From assembly GCA_044507605.1 (NCBI GenBank), contig JBIQJI010000006.1, forward strand, positions 1-64,000: a DNA stretch of 64,000 nucleotides. The letters are read 5' to 3'. Under the pieces are notes generated by a model. The model made no database searches and had not been told where the DNA came from. It saw only the letters and a program-made list of their open reading frames with translations. Below, in pieces: positions 43,555-51,109 of the stretch. This DNA is from Thermopolyspora sp044507605 (GTDB lineage Bacteria; Actinomycetota; Actinomycetes; Streptosporangiales; Streptosporangiaceae). The translations under genes and the position numbers were made by a program. Position 1 is the stretch's first letter; each line of letters begins with the position of its first letter.

Positions 43555-45438
43555 TCATGCCGCGCTGCGCAGGGCCTCGGACATGAGCAGGTCGCGGTAG
43601 TAGCCGGGGGCCTCGGCCAGGGCGTCGTGGGTGCCGCGCTGAACGACGCGCCCGTTCTCCAGCACGATGATCTCGTCGACCTGGTCGAGGCCGCGCAGGC
43701 GGTGGGTGACCAGCAGCGTGGTGCGGCCCTCGGTGGCGGCGAGCAGGTCGGACATCAGGGCGTCGGCCGTGGGCTCGTCCAGGGCCTCGGTGGGTTCGTC
43801 GAGCAGCAGGATCGGGGGATCGTAGAGCAGGGCACGGGCCAGGGCCAGACGCTGCAGCTGGCCGCCCGAGACGGTGCGGGCGTCCTCGCCCAGCTCGGCG
43901 TCCCAGCCGACGCGCTCCACCCAGGCGCCCAGGCGGGCCCGCTCGGCGGCGGCGCGCAGCGTCTCGTCCTCGGCGTCCGGGGCGGCCAGGCGGAGATTGT
44001 CGCGGAGGCTGGCGCGGAACACGTAGGGGTCCTGGGTGAGCCCGGTGATGCGCTCGCGCACGGCCTCGGGCGTCAGCGTCCGGAGGTCCACGCCGCCGAG
44101 CCTGATGACGCCCGACTCGTACTCGACCAGGCGCATCAGCGCCGCCAGCAGCGTGCTCTTGCCGGCGCCGCTCGGCCCCACCAGCGCCACCCGCCTGCCC
44201 GGCGTGAGGGTGAGGCTGACGCCGTCGAGCGCCGGGGGACGGTCGGGGGAGTGCCGCACGACGAGATCGGCGACCGTCAGCGTCCCTGCCGGAGAACCGG
44301 CCGGAGAACCGGCAAGAGGCCCGTCCAGAGGCCCTTCCGGCGATCCGTCCGGACATTCGGCCGGCGGCCCATCTCGCCGGGGGAGACCGGGCCGGGTGGC
44401 GGGGCCGGCCGGTGGGGTCACGGGGGCGACGGCGGGCGGGGTCGCGCGGACCTCGCGGAGCCGGGACAGGGCGGCGACGACGCCCGACAGGCGTTCGGCG
44501 GCCGCGGCGAGCGGCAGGACCGGCTCGAAGGACACCAGCGCGACGAGGGCGAGGACGGCCGTCGCCACCCGGTCCGCGCCCCCGGCCTGGGCGGTCAGCG
44601 TCACCAGCACCACGGTCAGGCCCTGCAGGAACAGGCCGGCGCCGAGGGCGGCCGCGTTGACGCGGGACTGGCCGCGTTCCAGCCGGGCCAGGTGCGCGTC
44701 GGCCCGGGCCGCGGCGGCCAGGGCGTCCCGCTCCGCGCCGTACGCCAGCAGGTCGGCCGACCCGTGCACCAGGTCGGCGACACGGGTGGCCAGCTCGGCG
44801 CGGGCCGGGGCGACGCGGGCCGACCAGCGGCGGGCGGCGGCCAAGGTGACGGCGGGCAGCGCGAGGCCCGCGGCGAGCAGGCCGGCCAGCAGGACCACGG
44901 CCGCCGCGGGCAGCAGGACCACCGCCACCACGACGGCCGCGGCGGCGGTGACCAGGGCGGCGACGGCGGGCAGCAGGCAGCGGACGAGCAGATCCTGCAC
45001 GGCGTCGGTGTCGTCGACCATGCGGCTGAGCAGGTCCGCGCCCCGGCGGCGCAGCGGCCCGGCCGGGACGAGCGCCCGGTAGAGCCGCTCGCGGGTGGTG
45101 GCCTGGGCGCGCAGGGCCACGTCGTGACCGGCCAGGCGCTCGGCGTACCGGAAGACGCCCCGGGTGGTGGCGAAGGCCCGCACGGCGACGATGGCGACGC
45201 TGAGCGCGGTGAGCGGCGGCTGCTCGGCGGCCCGCGAGATGAGCCACGCGGCGGCGGCGATGAGCCCGAGCGACGCCAGCTCCGCCGCCACGGCGGCCAG
45301 GCCGGCGACGGTGAGCCGGCCGCCCATCCCGGCGACGCTCTCACGGACGAGACCGGCCCGGGCCGGTCGGGCGGGCCCGCCCCCGGCCGTGGCGGCGCCC
45401 GCCGGGAGATCAGGGGTCGATGCGGGCAGGGCGGTCAC
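43555..45438 (-). CDS. cydC: ABC exporter subunit CydC (bd oxidase assembly)
   Basis: A 627-residue fused membrane/ATPase half-transporter. Six membrane segments in the first 300 residues, then Walker A GPSGAGKSTLLAAL, signature VSGGQLQRLALARAL, Walker B ILLLDEPTEALDEP. A Pro/Gly/Asp-rich linker (PAECPDGSPEGPLDGPLAGS) separates the halves. CydDC exports cysteine/glutathione-type thiols and is needed to mature cytochrome bd. GTG start overlapping cydD by GTGA. Last gene of the cyd cluster. Confidence 0.9.
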   Translation of the reverse strand: MTALPASTPDLPAGAATAGGGPARPARAGLVRESVAGMGGRLTVAGLAAVAAELASLGLIAAAAWLISRAAEQPPLTALSVAIVAVRAFATTRGVFRYAERLAGHDVALRAQATTRERLYRALVPAGPLRRRGADLLSRMVDDTDAVQDLLVRCLLPAVAALVTAAAAVVVAVVLLPAAAVVLLAGLLAAGLALPAVTLAAARRWSARVAPARAELATRVADLVHGSADLLAYGAERDALAAAARADAHLARLERGQSRVNAAALGAGLFLQGLTVVLVTLTAQAGGADRVATAVLALVALVSFEPVLPLAAAAERLSGVVAALSRLREVRATPPAVAPVTPPAGPATRPGLPRRDGPPAECPDGSPEGPLDGPLAGSPAGSPAGTLTVADLVVRHSPDRPPALDGVSLTLTPGRRVALVGPSGAGKSTLLAALMRLVEYESGVIRLGGVDLRTLTPEAVRERITGLTQDPYVFRASLRDNLRLAAPDAEDETLRAAAERARLGAWVERVGWDAELGEDARTVSGGQLQRLALARALLYDPPILLLDEPTEALDEPTADALMSDLLAATEGRTTLLVTHRLRGLDQVDEIIVLENGRVVQRGTHDALAEAPGYYRDLLMSEALRSAA

Positions 45439-47249
45439 GAGATCACCGCCTCGGTGCCCGCGTCACGGGCCGGGGTCGCGCCGCGGCCCGTGACGCTCGC
45501 GGCCGGGGGAGCCGTTCCGGGGGCGCCGGCCGGGCAGATCGTGCCGTCGCTGACGCGGATGACGCGGTCGGCCGGTTCGATCATGGCCGGGCGGTGGGCC
45601 ACGATCAGGGTGGTGCGGCCCTCGGCGAGGCGGCGGGTCGATTCCACGACGGCGGCCTCGCTGCGGCCGTCGAGCCGGGCGGTCGGCTCGTCGAGCAGCA
45701 GGACCCGGGCGTCGGGGCGGCAGAAGGCGCGGGCGAGCGCGACCCGCTGGCGCTGCCCGGCCGACAGGTCGCGGCCCCGTTCGCCGAGAACGGTGTCGTA
45801 GCCGGCGGGCAGCCGGTCCACGAACTCGGCGGCGCCGGCCCGTTCGGCGGCGGCGCGCACCTCGGCCTCGGTGGCGGCGGAGCCGAGGCGGATGTTGTCG
45901 GCCACCGACGCGGCGAACAGGTGCGGGCGCTGCGGCACGTACGCGAGCCGCCCGCGCCACTCGGCGAGGTCGAGCGCGGCGAGGTCCACGCCGTCGACGA
46001 GCACCCGGCCGCTTTCGGGGGCGACGAAGCCGAGCAGCAGGTTGAGCACGGTGGTCTTGCCGGCGCCGCTCTCGCCGACGAGGGCGACCCGCTCTCCGGG
46101 CGCGATGGTCAGCGACACGTCGTCGAGTGCGGCGTGCGGGCTGCCCGGATACCGGACCGTCACGTGCTCCAGCCGGATCTCCGGCGCGTCGTGCCGCGCA
46201 CCGGCGCCGGCCGTGCGGCGCGGCCCGGCAGCGGCATCGGACGGGGCGGTCGACTCGGGCGGAGCGTTGGACTCAGGCGGTGCGGCCGACTCGGACGAGG
46301 CGGATGCGCCCGTGCCGGTCTCGGCGCGCAGGACGGCGAAGGCCTCGTCGGCGGCGGCGACGCCCTCCATGGAGGCGTGGAATTTGGTGCCGGCCACGCG
46401 CAGCGGCAGGTACGCCTCCGGGGCGAGCAGCAGCACGAGCAGCGCCGTGGGCAGGTCGAGGGAGCCCGACAGCAGCCGCAGCCCGACGGGCACGGCGACC
46501 AGCGCCAGCGACAGCGAGGCGACGAGCTCCAGCACCAGGGAGGACAGGAAGGCGACCCGCAGGGTGCGCATCGTGGCCTCGCGGTGGGCCTCGGCGACGC
46601 GGCGGATGACGGTCGCCTGGTACTGGGCGCGGCCGAAGGCGCGCAGGGTGGGCAGGCCGCGCAGCACGTCGAGGAAGTGGCCGCCGAGGCGCGACAGGGC
46701 CCGCCACTGGCGTTCGGTGACGGCCTTGGTGCGCATGCCGACGAGCGCGCCGAAGACCGGGATGAGGGGCAGCGTGACGAGGACGATGACGGCCGTGCCG
46801 AGGTCGGCGGTGACCAGCCGGACGAGCACGGCGACGGGCACCACCCCGGCGACGGCCATGGCGGGCAGATAGCCGGTGAGGTAGGGGTCGAGGGCGTCGA
46901 GGCCGCGCCCGGTGAGCGTGATGAGCTCGCCGGAGCGGCGGGCGCCGAGCCGGGTGGGGCCGAGGTCGAGGAGCCGCGCGAGGATCCGTTCGCGCAGCAC
47001 GGTCTTGACGGCGGTCGCGGCGCGCCCGGCGGCGCGGCCCTGGAGCAGGCCGAGCAGGCCGCGCAGGGCGACGACGCCGGCGAGGGGCAGGAGCGCGGTG
47101 AGCGCGAGCCGTCCCGACAGCACCCCGGAGAGCAGTTCGGCCTGCGCGAGCACGAGCAGCCCGGCCAGCACGGCCGCGGCCAGGCAGACGGCGAGGTGGC
47201 CGAGCACCGTGCGCTCGGCCCGCGCCAGCCCCATCAGGTCCTTATGCAT
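45435..47249 (-). CDS. cydD: ABC exporter subunit CydD (bd oxidase assembly)
   Basis: A 604-residue half-transporter. It has the CydD-type membrane domain (SGELITLTGRGLDALDPYLTGYLPAMAVAGVVPVAVL), Walker A GESGAGKTTVLNLL, signature LSAGQRQRVALARAF and Walker B VLLLDEPTARLDGRS. A Ser/Ala/Pro-rich insert (SSESAAPPESNAPPESTAPSD) joins the domains. The ATG at 47249 has only GGGAG two bases away; an 11-codon leader frame with a strong ribosome binding site overlaps it, suggesting coupled initiation. Confidence 0.9.
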   Translation of the reverse strand: MHKDLMGLARAERTVLGHLAVCLAAAVLAGLLVLAQAELLSGVLSGRLALTALLPLAGVVALRGLLGLLQGRAAGRAATAVKTVLRERILARLLDLGPTRLGARRSGELITLTGRGLDALDPYLTGYLPAMAVAGVVPVAVLVRLVTADLGTAVIVLVTLPLIPVFGALVGMRTKAVTERQWRALSRLGGHFLDVLRGLPTLRAFGRAQYQATVIRRVAEAHREATMRTLRVAFLSSLVLELVASLSLALVAVPVGLRLLSGSLDLPTALLVLLLAPEAYLPLRVAGTKFHASMEGVAAADEAFAVLRAETGTGASASSESAAPPESNAPPESTAPSDAAAGPRRTAGAGARHDAPEIRLEHVTVRYPGSPHAALDDVSLTIAPGERVALVGESGAGKTTVLNLLLGFVAPESGRVLVDGVDLAALDLAEWRGRLAYVPQRPHLFAASVADNIRLGSAATEAEVRAAAERAGAAEFVDRLPAGYDTVLGERGRDLSAGQRQRVALARAFCRPDARVLLLDEPTARLDGRSEAAVVESTRRLAEGRTTLIVAHRPAMIEPADRVIRVSDGTICPAGAPGTAPPAASVTGRGATPARDAGTEAVIS

Positions 47250-47277
47250 CGCTCCCGGTAACGCCCCCGAACGTCAT
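47242..47277 (-). CDS. 11-codon leader ORF overlapping cydD start
   Basis: ATG at 47277 has GGAAGGGGG seven bases upstream, the best ribosome binding site near cydD. The frame MTFGGVTGSDA ends at a TAA that lies three bases past the cydD ATG, so ribosomes terminating here can restart on cydD. This reads as a coupling leader and not a functional protein. Confidence 0.4.
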   Translation of the reverse strand: MTFGGVTGSDA

Positions 47278-47349
47278 GAGATCCCCCTTCCAAGGTAGGT
47301 CGTGGGCGACCGTGCCGTGCCCAGGCGAAGTCCGGGCCGGATCGGCCCC

Positions 47350-47400
47350 GATCAGGCACCGAAGGCACCGAAGGCACGGATCAGGCACCGATCAGGCACC
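47350..47400. repeat. Short repeats between cydB and cydD
   Basis: GATCAGGCACC occurs three times (47350-47360, 47379-47389, 47390-47400), with two copies of GAAGGCAC(C/G) between. The block occupies the 183-base gap between cydB and cydD. No inverted symmetry or gene was seen; slippage-prone spacer is the simplest reading. Confidence 0.7.
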
Positions 47401-47432
47401 GTGCGGCCCCGGACAGAGGCCGGATCCCACGC

Positions 47433-48209
47433 CTAGAAGAACGACGGTAGCCGGGCGTACCGCCCGTCCCCGTTCCGGGTCCCGTGCACCGGGCGGAAGG
47501 TGCGCCACACCCACACCTGGGCGGCGATCATGATGGGGACGACGGGCAGCGCGACGATCCCCAGCGCCGACAGCGTCTCCGCAGGGGCCATGACGTCGAA
47601 CAGCTCGGGCCCGGTGGCCACGAGCACGACCGCCGCGGGCAGGCCCGCGAACACCGCGGAGCGCAGCAGCTCGGCCCAGGTGCGCTCCTCGCCGGCCGCG
47701 CCGGCCAGCCGCCACCCGATGAAGGTGCGGCCGTGGAAGGCGAACAGCGCGGCGACCAGGACCCCGCCGAGCAGGCTCAGCGGGGTCACCCGCAGCCCTG
47801 TGACGACGGCCGCGAGGGCGGAGCCGAGCGACAGCGCGAGGCCGAACGATCCGGCGCAGATGACCCCGTCCCAGGCGGGCCGCCAGAGCCGCCCGTCGAG
47901 GCGGCGCCGGAACCACAGCCCGGCGTCGCGCAGGATCCAGGAGACGAGCAGCGTCACCACCAGGGGGTACAGGCCGCCGATCACCTCTGCGTCCAGGCTC
48001 GGGAACACGCCGAACAGGGTCCCGGCGACGGCGACGAGCCACACCTCGTTGGCGAGGACGTACGGGGCGATGGCCGCGACGAGCCGGTCCCGGCCCTCCT
48101 GGCCCCGGCCGAGGAACGGCAGCAGCATGCCGACGCCGAGGTCGAAGCCCTCAAGGGCGAAGTATCCGACCAGCAGCAGGGCGAAGACGACGAACCAGAT
48201 GATCTCCAT
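47433..48209 (-). CDS. cydB: Cytochrome bd oxidase subunit II, shortened
   Basis: A 258-residue CydB-like protein. It opens with IIWFVVFALLLVGYFALEGFDLGVGMLLPFLGR, the diagnostic CydB start, followed by APYVLANEVWLVAVAGTLFGVFP. About seven membrane segments are visible, against eight or nine in canonical subunits of roughly 330-380 residues. The missing block lies between TM6 and the last helix, where the usual SLTIxNASSS region is reduced to LFDVMAPAETLSALGIVALP. The frame is intact, so this is a subfamily trait and not decay. It follows cydA by 15 bases. Confidence 0.88.
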   Translation of the reverse strand: MEIIWFVVFALLLVGYFALEGFDLGVGMLLPFLGRGQEGRDRLVAAIAPYVLANEVWLVAVAGTLFGVFPSLDAEVIGGLYPLVVTLLVSWILRDAGLWFRRRLDGRLWRPAWDGVICAGSFGLALSLGSALAAVVTGLRVTPLSLLGGVLVAALFAFHGRTFIGWRLAGAAGEERTWAELLRSAVFAGLPAAVVLVATGPELFDVMAPAETLSALGIVALPVVPIMIAAQVWVWRTFRPVHGTRNGDGRYARLPSFF

Positions 48210-48224
48210 GTCGGGCTCCCAGGC

Positions 48225-49406
48225 TCACAGTGACGGGACGGGGGCGGGCTCGGGCGCCTCGGCCGGCGCGGCGGCGCCGAGGGTCGCGCCGCCGGGGCCG
48301 CGCCGCACCGCGCGGACGATGAGCACGTAGTCGATGAGCGCGAGCAGCCCGATCACGCCCACGAACGCGATCAGCGAGCAGGTGATCATCGGCCCGGTGA
48401 GGCCGGGGCTCAGGGCATCGGCCACCGTGAGTTTGCCGTACACCAGCCAGGGCTGCCGGCCGATCTCGCGGGTGAGCCAGCCGAGGATCACCGCGATGAA
48501 CGGGAGCGGAGTCATGATCATCAGCAGGGGATGCAACCACCGCCAGCGCGCCAGCAGGTTCCGGAACAGCAGGGGCAGCATGAGGAAGAGCATCAGGAGG
48601 GTCGCCAGATCGGCGATCATGATCATCCCGCCGAGATAGCCTCCGACGCCGTCGAACTTGCCCGGCTGGACACGGTCGATCGGGCCGAACTGGGCGTACC
48701 CGAACCCTTCGGTGAACACGATGCCGATGGCCGCCCACACCACGCCGAGCCGCAACGACCGGCGGAAGAACTCCTGCTCGGCGGTCCGGCGGAACAGCCG
48801 GTAGGCGCTCGCGCCGACCATGACCATGCCACCGGTGAACATGGCGGCCGCGATGACGTGCGGCAGCGCCATGGTGAGGGCGGGGTTGGTGAGCAGCGCC
48901 CCGAACCCGGTCAGCTCCAGCCGCCCGCCGCGTTCCACGGCCCCCGCCGGATGCTGCAGGAACGCGTTGGCCGCCATGATCCACAGCGCCGAGGCGTACG
49001 CCGTCAGCGTGACCAGCCAGATGCAGGCCAGGTGCGCCCATTTCGGCAGGCGGTGCCAGCCGAAGATCCACAGGCCGAGGAACGTGGACTCCAGGAAGAA
49101 CGCCACCAGGGTCTCGATGGCCACCGGCGCGCCGAACACGTCTCCCGCGTAGTCCGTGAGGCCGCTCCACGACAGGCCGAACTGGAACTCCATCACCAGG
49201 CCGCTGACGATGCCCAGCGCGTAGTTGATCAGGTAGATCTGGCCCCAGAACCGGGTCATGCGCTCGTGGACCGGCCGTCCGGTGATCGCGTATCTCGTGT
49301 GCATGATCGCGACAAGGGGGGCCAGGCCGAGCGTGAGCGCGACGAACAGGAAGTGCAGGCTTCCGGTCACCGCGAACTGCAGCCGGGCGAGGTCGAGGAC
49401 GTCCAT
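48225..49406 (-). CDS. cydA: Cytochrome bd oxidase subunit I with reduced Q-loop
   Basis: A 393-residue CydA-like subunit. Heme-related residues are present: His18 (SLHFLFVALTLGLAP), Glu98 and Glu106 (IETLVAFFLESTF), His183 (LPHVIAAAMFTGG) and the GRQPW motif (316-320). The quinol-binding Q-loop is almost gone: it is cut to GPIDRVQPGKFDGVGG, where Lys250 matches E. coli Lys252 but the position of the essential Glu257 is Gly255, and the next membrane helix follows at once. Usual length is about 450-520. GGAGATGGAG precedes the ATG. First gene of cydA-cydB-cydD-cydC. Confidence 0.9.
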   Translation of the reverse strand: MDVLDLARLQFAVTGSLHFLFVALTLGLAPLVAIMHTRYAITGRPVHERMTRFWGQIYLINYALGIVSGLVMEFQFGLSWSGLTDYAGDVFGAPVAIETLVAFFLESTFLGLWIFGWHRLPKWAHLACIWLVTLTAYASALWIMAANAFLQHPAGAVERGGRLELTGFGALLTNPALTMALPHVIAAAMFTGGMVMVGASAYRLFRRTAEQEFFRRSLRLGVVWAAIGIVFTEGFGYAQFGPIDRVQPGKFDGVGGYLGGMIMIADLATLLMLFLMLPLLFRNLLARWRWLHPLLMIMTPLPFIAVILGWLTREIGRQPWLVYGKLTVADALSPGLTGPMITCSLIAFVGVIGLLALIDYVLIVRAVRRGPGGATLGAAAPAEAPEPAPVPSL

Positions 49407-49454
49407 CGCTCCATCTCCGTTTGGGGGTGGCCAGCCAACGAATGCTGTGCCTGT

Positions 49455-49494
49455 CTACATATAGGCAGCCTACATGTAGACTGGCTACATGCAG
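49455..49494. promoter_or_regulatory. Three-repeat operator between cydA and padR
   Basis: CTACATATAG (49455-49464), CTACATGTAG (49470-49479) and CTACATGCAG (49485-49494), each separated by exactly five bases, giving a 15-base period. The middle copy is a perfect palindrome, and copies one and two also form a 12-base inverted repeat (11 of 12 pairs). ATGTA/TACAT elements are typical of PadR-family operators, so the adjacent PadR protein is the likely binder, controlling itself and the cyd genes. Confidence 0.75.
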
Positions 49495-49514
49495 AACCCG
49501 GCTAGGCTTGAGTC

Positions 49515-50165
49515 GTGACCGAACGCCTGCGGGCCGCCGAGCCCTCCGACCACGCTCGGCCGGCCACGTCACCGGGCCTTTCGGCACCGCACGGCACCGA
49601 GCGGCACGGCACCGAGCCGGGCCCCGCGGGGGCCAGGGCTCCGGTCCGCGGCGGGGCGGGCCACGCCGCGCCGCATCCGGTCGTGCACGATCGAGGCGAG
49701 CCGCCTCGTGGCGACCCCGGTCGGCGCGAGCCGTCTCGTGGTGATCGGGATCACGGCGAGCCGGATGGCGGTGAGCCGGATCGTGGTGAGGCCGGCGGCG
49801 ACGCCGGTCCCGGCGCGAACCGGCAGCCCGCCAACGACCTGCTCCGCGGGCACCTGGAGGCCCTCCTGCTCGCCGTGCTCGAGGACGGCCCGCTCCACGG
49901 TTACGCGATCATCGAGGCGCTGCGGCGGCGCAGCGGCGGCGCGCTGATCGTGCCGACCGGCACGGTCTACCCCGCGCTGCGGCGGCTGGAGCGCGTCGGC
50001 CACCTGACCAGCGACTGGGCCACGATCGGCGGCCGTCGCCGGCGCACCTACCGGCTCACCTCCAAGGGCCTGCGGGCGCTCGCGGGTGAGCGCTCCGCCT
50101 GGCGCGACTTCACCAGCGCCATCGGCAGCGTCCTCGACCCCCGCCCCTCCCGGCCGGCCCCCTAG
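49515..50165 (+). CDS. PadR-family transcriptional regulator
   Basis: A 216-residue protein. Residues about 107-200 form a PadR winged helix (NDLLRGHLEALLLAVLEDGPLHGYAIIEALRRRSGG, VPTGTVYPALRRLERVGHLTSDWATIGGRRRRTYRLTSKG). The first hundred residues are an Arg/Gly/Glu/Asp-rich low-complexity stretch whose DNA contains degenerate repeats (49690-49800). GTG at 49515 follows TAGGCT by six bases and may be leaderless; a GTG near 49682 would remove most of the extension. Divergent from cydA across the three-repeat operator. Confidence 0.85.
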   Translation: MTERLRAAEPSDHARPATSPGLSAPHGTERHGTEPGPAGARAPVRGGAGHAAPHPVVHDRGEPPRGDPGRREPSRGDRDHGEPDGGEPDRGEAGGDAGPGANRQPANDLLRGHLEALLLAVLEDGPLHGYAIIEALRRRSGGALIVPTGTVYPALRRLERVGHLTSDWATIGGRRRRTYRLTSKGLRALAGERSAWRDFTSAIGSVLDPRPSRPAP

Positions 50166-50193
50166 GCCGCACTCCGCACGGCCCGGCGGGCGG

Positions 50194-51006
50194 TCACGCC
50201 GCCGCCCGGCCACGCGCGGCGGACAGGCAGCGGTACGCGCTGCACAGTTGCCAGCCGTAGAGCAGGAAGGTGAGCACGTTCAGCGCCATCGCGGGCGGGA
50301 AGTCTCGGAAGTGCCGCAACTCCTCGCCGTTGGCGATCGTCAGCACCATGCTCATGACCGCCAGCAGGGGCAGATGGGCCACGATCAGGATGCCCAGGGC
50401 CCGCGTGACGGCACGCGGCCGCCGCAGCGCCACCACGCCGAACGCGACCAGCGCGACGGCGCCGAGCACGGCGACGGCGACCTGCGTCCAGTCCAGCAGC
50501 CGGGAGATCGTCCAGAACCAGCCGGGCAGGGGGGTGTGCCGGTGGACGGGGACGGTGGGGAAGATGCGCCACATGAGGCTCCACAGGAGCGAGCAGACCG
50601 GCACGGTCAGAAACAGCATGGCGGCCGTGCGCCGTCCCTGCCCGGCGGCGAGCTCCTCCTGGTAGGCGGACGCCACCTCGGCCACCGGCCCGAACTCCGC
50701 GACGGCGGCCAGCTCTGCCGCCACCGGCGGCAGGCCGTCCTCGGCCAGCGCCTCGGCGGTGTCGACGAGGCCGTCGCGCGCCTCGGCCAGCAGGTCGCGC
50801 CTGATGCGGCGCGGGCCGCGCAGCCGCCGGTCGAGCGACGCCAGGTACACGCTGATGGGCCCACCGGCGATCTGCCCCGTCGGTTCGATGACGGGCTCCG
50901 CCGCCGGAATACCGGGCGCCGTGCCGGTCGGGCCGTCGATCGGCCCATCGGCCGGCCCGTCGATGAGCCTGTCGATCGGCCCGTCGATAGGCCACGTGCC
51001 CGCCAT
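50194..51006 (-). CDS. HAAS-type permease-prefix membrane protein
   Basis: A 270-residue protein. The N-terminal domain (ISVYLASLDRRLRGPRRIRRDLLAEARDGLVDTAEALAEDG...FGPVAEVASAYQEELA, about 50-120) is the HAAS/permease-prefix helical domain; three or four membrane segments follow. HAAS proteins often pair with PadR regulators and may sense envelope state. Here the gene is convergent with padR, 28 bases apart, and not in the usual same-strand order. The extreme N-terminus has degenerate PIDGP repeats encoded by CGGCCCGTCGAT units. Confidence 0.78.
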   Translation of the reverse strand: MAGTWPIDGPIDRLIDGPADGPIDGPTGTAPGIPAAEPVIEPTGQIAGGPISVYLASLDRRLRGPRRIRRDLLAEARDGLVDTAEALAEDGLPPVAAELAAVAEFGPVAEVASAYQEELAAGQGRRTAAMLFLTVPVCSLLWSLMWRIFPTVPVHRHTPLPGWFWTISRLLDWTQVAVAVLGAVALVAFGVVALRRPRAVTRALGILIVAHLPLLAVMSMVLTIANGEELRHFRDFPPAMALNVLTFLLYGWQLCSAYRCLSAARGRAAA

Positions 51007-51109
51007 GTTCCGTCCCGTTCGTCGTGCGCAGAGCCGCCTCGCACCCCATCTTGCCGTCAGGCGTCGCCACCTTCACATCAGGGGCATCCCTGACATGTCC
51101 CTGGGAACG

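Noticed and set aside
49690..49800. Possible repeat array in the PadR N-terminus
   Set aside because: Repeats are degenerate, short and in frame with the coding sequence; no spacers of constant length, so not CRISPR.
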